The notes under the pieces are model-generated. The model was not told the origin of the DNA, ran no database searches, and worked only from the letters and a program-made list of their open reading frames with translations. The position numbers and the translations under genes are program-made. From an uncultured Lachnospiraceae bacterium (GTDB taxonomy: Bacteria; Bacillota; Clostridia; Lachnospirales; Lachnospiraceae), in NCBI GenBank assembly GCA_947628025.1, contig CANQYH010000131.1, forward strand, positions 1 through 8,368: 8,368 nucleotides of DNA. Reading direction: 5' to 3'. Positions 5,836 through 8,368 of the stretch are shown here, in pieces (within the stretch, counting starts at the first letter, position 1; each line of letters starts with the position of its first letter).

Positions 5836-7524
5836 GTACCGGTTCAGGCAGGCGTAGAGCTCCTGGATCCGCGGTCTGGCCAGGCCGCAGGGGACATAGG
5901 AGGAGCAGTAGGCCTCCCAGCCCTTTTTGTCCAGGCAGCCATAGACCCATTCCGCCGCCTGACGCACGGCCTTTCTGCCGTCTAAGACCTCCTCGACAGC
6001 GAAACGGAGCATATAGGCCAGGGCGGCCGTCTGTTCGGAATCGGCCAGCTGCTCTACATACCGCAGATCCACATTTTCCCGGTCGATGGAGAACGAGTCC
6101 AGGCCGAACGTCTTGACTTTCATCCGTTCCTCGCGGCCACCCCGTTCGCGGCTCCCGCGCCGGACAGACAGCGCGCGTTTAAAATCCGGGAGCGCGAAAT
6201 CCGGAGCCTGAGTCCTGGGGGCCGTGTGTCCGCTGCAGAGCGCTTTCACCCGCCCGGTGATATCCACCGGACGGTAGCAGTCCATCTGCAGGATCGTGTC
6301 CGCAATATAGAAGAACGCGCCGGAGCTGCCGGCCACCAGGATCGTGGAGACGCCGGCTTTTTCGTACAGATCCCTGGCCCGCTCCAGAAACGGCGTGATC
6401 GGCTCCTGATTGCGGCTGACCACCTGCTGCATCAGTTCGTCCCGCACCATAAAATTGGTGGCGGAGGTGTCCTCGTCGATCAGAAACAGCCTGGTCCCGG
6501 CTTCAATGCCCTCGACGACGCCCGCCGCCTGGGAAGTGCTGCCGCTGGCGTCCTCGGTGGAAAAACAGGACGTATCCTTTTTGTTGGGCAGGTCGCGGAT
6601 AAACAGGGAAATGTCCGCCTGACGGATGGAGCGGCCGTCCTCGGCCCGCAGTTTGACGGCGGTATCATCGGTGATCACATATTCCCGGCCGTCGCCTGCG
6701 ATGTGATTGTAGACGCCCATCTGCAGCGCCTCTAATAGCGTGGATTTGCCGTGGTAGCCGCCGCCCACGATCAGCGTGATGCCGCGGCGGACCGCCATGC
6801 CCCGCACTTCTCCGGCATGGGGAAGCGCGATGCCGGTCTCCATGGAGGCCGGAGAGACGAAAGGCACGCTTCCCGTCATGGGCAGGTCGGAGACGCCGCT
6901 CTTTCTGGGCAGCAGCGAACCGTTGGCAACGAAAGCGGCCAGATCATGCTCCCGCAGGTAGACGCGGATCGCCTCCTGGTCTTCGGCCAGGTCGATGGCG
7001 GCTTTTAAGCGTTTCTGGTCCTGCCGCCGGTAAAAACAGCCGTTTTCCACGCATTGCGGCAGAAAATCAAAAAGGATCCGCTCCAGCTCCCCGGCGTTGA
7101 TCGTGCGGCCGAACGCCGGGAACCCCACATGGAAGCGTACGATCAGCTTCTGGGGCGTGATCTGGCAGGCGCTCCGCTCCAGAACCTCCTGCCCGCAGCG
7201 GCTGATGGCGATCAGGCCGCTCTTGCCGGAGCCTTTCGCTTTGAAGTTGAACGCGGAGAACTGTTCGTCCAGACGCCGCGTCAGATAGTCCTGCAGGGCA
7301 ATGCGGACGTAGGGCCGGTCGTAGTAACCGGCGGGAAATCCCGCGTCCCTGTGCAGGACTTCGATATGGAGGCTGGACGGAGACGCGAACGGGTCCCCCT
7401 GCACATGGTCGATCGTGAGCGTATAGGCCCCGAACTGGTAACTCCCGGCCAGGGATTTATAGGCCGGATAGCCTTTATGGTCGATGGAGCGCAGCAATGT
7501 GCGCAGTTCATTGGAAGATTTCAT
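5827..7524 (-). CDS. ABC-class ATPase of the COG3044/PF09818 family
   Basis: A 565-aa soluble P-loop protein. Residues 1-240 match the conserved N-terminal part of this family, including KAKGSGKSGLIAIS (95-108) followed by GQEVLERSA (111-119) and RFHVGFPAFGR (130-140). The ATPase core has Walker A GGGYHGKSTLLEAL (254-267), TDDTAVKIR-like sequence at 285-293, a degenerate ABC-signature-like STEDASGSTSQAA (322-334), Walker B RLFLIDEDTSATNF (345-358; likely catalytic Glu351) and VAGSSGAFFYIADTIL (397-412). There is no membrane segment and no permease nearby, so it is not a transporter. The family occurs in bacteria and in some eukaryotes; the trypanosome member MRB1590 binds RNA, so nucleic-acid work is a fair guess but unproven here. 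The ATG (7524-7522) follows AAAGGA at 7540-7535. Residues about 430-470 are a basic, low-complexity linker before a helical tail. Confidence 0.9.
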   Translation of the reverse strand: MKSSNELRTLLRSIDHKGYPAYKSLAGSYQFGAYTLTIDHVQGDPFASPSSLHIEVLHRDAGFPAGYYDRPYVRIALQDYLTRRLDEQFSAFNFKAKGSGKSGLIAISRCGQEVLERSACQITPQKLIVRFHVGFPAFGRTINAGELERILFDFLPQCVENGCFYRRQDQKRLKAAIDLAEDQEAIRVYLREHDLAAFVANGSLLPRKSGVSDLPMTGSVPFVSPASMETGIALPHAGEVRGMAVRRGITLIVGGGYHGKSTLLEALQMGVYNHIAGDGREYVITDDTAVKLRAEDGRSIRQADISLFIRDLPNKKDTSCFSTEDASGSTSQAAGVVEGIEAGTRLFLIDEDTSATNFMVRDELMQQVVSRNQEPITPFLERARDLYEKAGVSTILVAGSSGAFFYIADTILQMDCYRPVDITGRVKALCSGHTAPRTQAPDFALPDFKRALSVRRGSRERGGREERMKVKTFGLDSFSIDRENVDLRYVEQLADSEQTAALAYMLRFAVEEVLDGRKAVRQAAEWVYGCLDKKGWEAYCSSYVPCGLARPRIQELYACLNRYRG

Positions 7525-7558
7525 GTTTGTCGGATCCTTTCATAAAAAATGCCGGTCT

Positions 7559-7577
7559 GTTCCGCCGAAGCCGGAAC
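7559..7577 (-). promoter_or_regulatory. Hairpin with UUCG loop in the ATPase leader
   Basis: Read on the - strand, GTTCCG pairs with CGGAAC around a short G-bulged C(TTCG)G loop, a very stable RNA loop type. It sits in the roughly 78-nt leader between the predicted start point (near 7602) and the ATG. A run of six T's follows 10-15 bases later, just before the ribosome site. The stem is not adjacent to that run, so this is not a clean attenuator. An effect on mRNA stability or translation is possible. Confidence 0.45.
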
Positions 7578-7608
7578 GATCCCTGCGGGTCAGTGTCGCG
7601 TTTCTCTG

Positions 7609-7637
7609 ATTATACCACGTTTGGTCGTTTCTTGCAA
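7609..7637 (-). promoter_or_regulatory. Sigma-A promoter of the ATPase gene
   Basis: On the - strand, TTGCAA (7637-7632) is followed after exactly 17 bp by TATAAT (7614-7609). The -10 is perfect and the -35 matches four of six consensus positions. The expected start point is near 7602, giving a leader of about 78 nt. This is the best promoter in the window. Confidence 0.88.
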
Positions 7638-7645
7638 ATAGCGCC

Positions 7646-7668
7646 AGCCGGGATTTCAGCCGGATTTC
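7646..7668. repeat. Tandem 11-12 bp repeat just upstream of the ATPase promoter
   Basis: AGCCGGGATTTC (7646-7657) is followed immediately by AGCCGGATTTC (7658-7668). The two copies are about one helical turn apart and lie 9 bp beyond the -35 of the - strand promoter, near -44 to -66. That is where an activator would bind, but the repeat could also be a simple slippage product. Confidence 0.5.
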
Positions 7669-7840
7669 AGCGCCGAAAGGCAGATCTTGTTTTGCCCGGA
7701 CCCATTCCGACATAAAACAGAAATCCATAAAGGATCCGCACACCTGCTGCAGGCCGGGGGCCGCTCCCGATGCCGGATCTGCGGCTGTATGTACCCCGGC
7801 CGATTTAAATACGCCGGGAACGCACCCCGGAAAAAACAAT
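7669..7840. other. Centre of the divergent intergenic region, no gene seen
   Basis: Nothing here has a ribosome site and a plausible coding sequence on either strand. It is G+C-rich with several CCGG-type inverted segments. The clearest is the palindrome at 7795-7818. CCGGG 7814-7818 could alternatively pair with CCCGG 7827-7831; A's follow on the + strand, so it is not a terminator. Confidence 0.55.
7795..7818. promoter_or_regulatory. 24-bp imperfect palindrome, possible operator
   Basis: The arms CCCGGC (7795-7800) and GCCGGG (7813-7818) flank a perfect ATTTAAAT core (7803-7810); 10 of 12 position pairs are symmetric. It ends 26 bp before the -35 of the purF-like gene and lies in untranscribed DNA between the divergent promoters. 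A dimeric regulator site is therefore more likely than an RNA structure. The regulator is unknown, and it does not look like the B. subtilis PurBox as I remember it. Confidence 0.45.
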
Positions 7841-7844
7841 TTGC

Positions 7845-7873
7845 TTGATTGTAACCGGCTTTTATGATATTAT
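7845..7873 (+). promoter_or_regulatory. Promoter of the purF-like gene
   Basis: TTGATT (7845-7850), a 17-bp spacer and TATTAT (7868-7873) form a good sigma-A promoter. TGA directly before the -10 makes an extended -10 motif. The predicted start is near 7880, leaving a leader of about 55 nt. ATGATAT occurs at 7864-7870, overlapping the -10, and again at 7877-7883 over the start point, so a repressor site there is conceivable. Confidence 0.75.
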
Positions 7874-7934
7874 CCCATGATATAAGGAAATGTTTTCTGC
7901 AGTATCAGTTGGATGTTAGAAAAGGAGACAATAC

Positions 7935-8368
7935 ATGGGAGGCTTATTTGGGGTTGCGTCCAGGCAGAATTGTACACATGAATTATTTTACGGAGTTGAT
8001 TATCATTCTCATCTTGGCACCCGCAGGGGCGGCATGGCCACCTACGGGCCGGAGGAGGGATTCAACCGGGCCATACATAATATTGAAAATTCTCCGTTCC
8101 GGACCAAGTTTGAGCGGGACGTGGAGGAAATGAAAGGATGCTTCGGTATTGCCTGCATCTCGGATTTTGAGCCGCAGCCGATCATCATCCAGTCGCATCT
8201 GGGGAGCTTCGCGATCGCCACGGTGGGCAAGGTCAATAATTACGACCGGCTGATCCGGGAGCTTTACGCCGGCGGCCATACCCATTTCCAGGAAATGACC
8301 AACGGCCAGGTCAATGTGACCGAGCTGATCGGCGCGCTGATCTGCCGCCGGGATACGGTGGTCGACGG
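7935..8368 (+). CDS. PurF-like amidophosphoribosyltransferase family protein lacking the N-terminal Cys (5' part)
   Basis: The first 144 codons are present, open to the window edge. The ATG follows AAGGAGA at 7922-7928. The protein starts MGGLFGVASRQNCTHELF and contains YHSHLGTRRGGMATYG (23-38), FNRAIHNIENSPF (43-55), EPQPIIIQSHLGSFAI (79-94), TVGKVNNYDRLI (96-107) and GGHTHFQEM (113-121). The layout matches the N-terminal glutaminase (class II, Ntn) domain of PurF, whose C-terminal phosphoribosyltransferase half would lie beyond the window. The nucleophile Cys1 of PurF (second codon) is Gly here. The usual H-x-R-Y-S/T and H-N-G segments appear as IACISDFEPQP and TVGKVNN. Glutamine-dependent ammonia production is therefore doubtful. 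From memory, clostridial proteins labelled amidophosphoribosyltransferase with Met-Gly-Gly starts exist; I could not check this. purF is not assigned because activity is uncertain. Confidence 0.85.
   Translation, partial: MGGLFGVASRQNCTHELFYGVDYHSHLGTRRGGMATYGPEEGFNRAIHNIENSPFRTKFERDVEEMKGCFGIACISDFEPQPIIIQSHLGSFAIATVGKVNNYDRLIRELYAGGHTHFQEMTNGQVNVTELIGALICRRDTVVD

Noticed and set aside
5659..6116. Two overlapping + strand frames over the convergent terminator region
   Set aside because: They read through a strong terminator hairpin and into the antisense of the ATPase 3' end, and neither has a ribosome site.
6226..6735. 169-aa open frame on the + strand
   Set aside because: It is antisense to the ATPase core, whose Walker motifs are clear on the other strand. 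The same applies to 7054-7545.
7880..7934. Purine riboswitch before the purF-like gene
   Set aside because: The roughly 55-nt leader is too short for the purine aptamer and I see none of its conserved junction bases.
7864..8133. Alternative 89-aa frame across the start of the purF-like gene
   Set aside because: Its start overlaps the predicted -10 and lacks a ribosome site. The frame beginning at 7935 has a ribosome site and clear homology to PurF.

Overview
The window looks like chromosomal DNA from a G+C-rich clostridium (Bacillota), most likely of the Lachnospiraceae type. This rests on strong AGGAGG-like ribosome sites, clostridial-style PurM/PurN/PurD sequences, a typical sigma-A promoter (TTGCAA-17-TATAAT) and small proteins of a kind I associate with that family. 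This is recognition from memory; no search was run, and no species can be named.

Left part (1-4385): the 3' half of a de novo purine operon on the + strand. It holds the end of purE, a 138-bp hairpin-rich gap, a phosphotransferase-fold kinase resembling N-acetylhexosamine 1-kinase, then purM, purN and purD. purM/purN overlap by 7 bp and purN/purD by 4 bp, so they are probably translationally coupled. PurM closes the imidazole ring (AIR), PurE carboxylates it, PurN formylates GAR and PurD makes GAR. The bifunctional purH seen between purN and purD in Bacillus subtilis is absent here. The kinase is the one member with no evident role in IMP synthesis.

Middle part (4386-5826): two less well understood + strand genes. 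One encodes a 237-aa single-pass membrane protein with an outward domain that faintly resembles a solute-binding protein. The other encodes a 73-aa soluble protein. A strong intrinsic terminator follows, and its tail is partly duplicated 71 bp further on, just before a convergent gene.

Right part (5827-8368): a divergent pair. On the - strand is a 565-aa ATPase of the COG3044 'ABC-class ATPase' family, with a near-consensus promoter. On the + strand is the first 144 codons of a PurF-like (amidophosphoribosyltransferase-type) protein, running off the window. This protein starts Met-Gly-Gly rather than Met-Cys-Gly, so the N-terminal cysteine nucleophile of class II glutamine amidotransferases is missing, and the other expected active-site motifs also look altered. 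It is the most interesting item in the window: a purF-like gene with a probably dead glutaminase domain. The roughly 410-bp divergent region contains both promoters, a 24-bp imperfect palindrome with a TTTAAA core and short direct repeats that could be regulatory sites. I saw no tRNA, rRNA, CRISPR array, insertion sequence or recognisable purine riboswitch.
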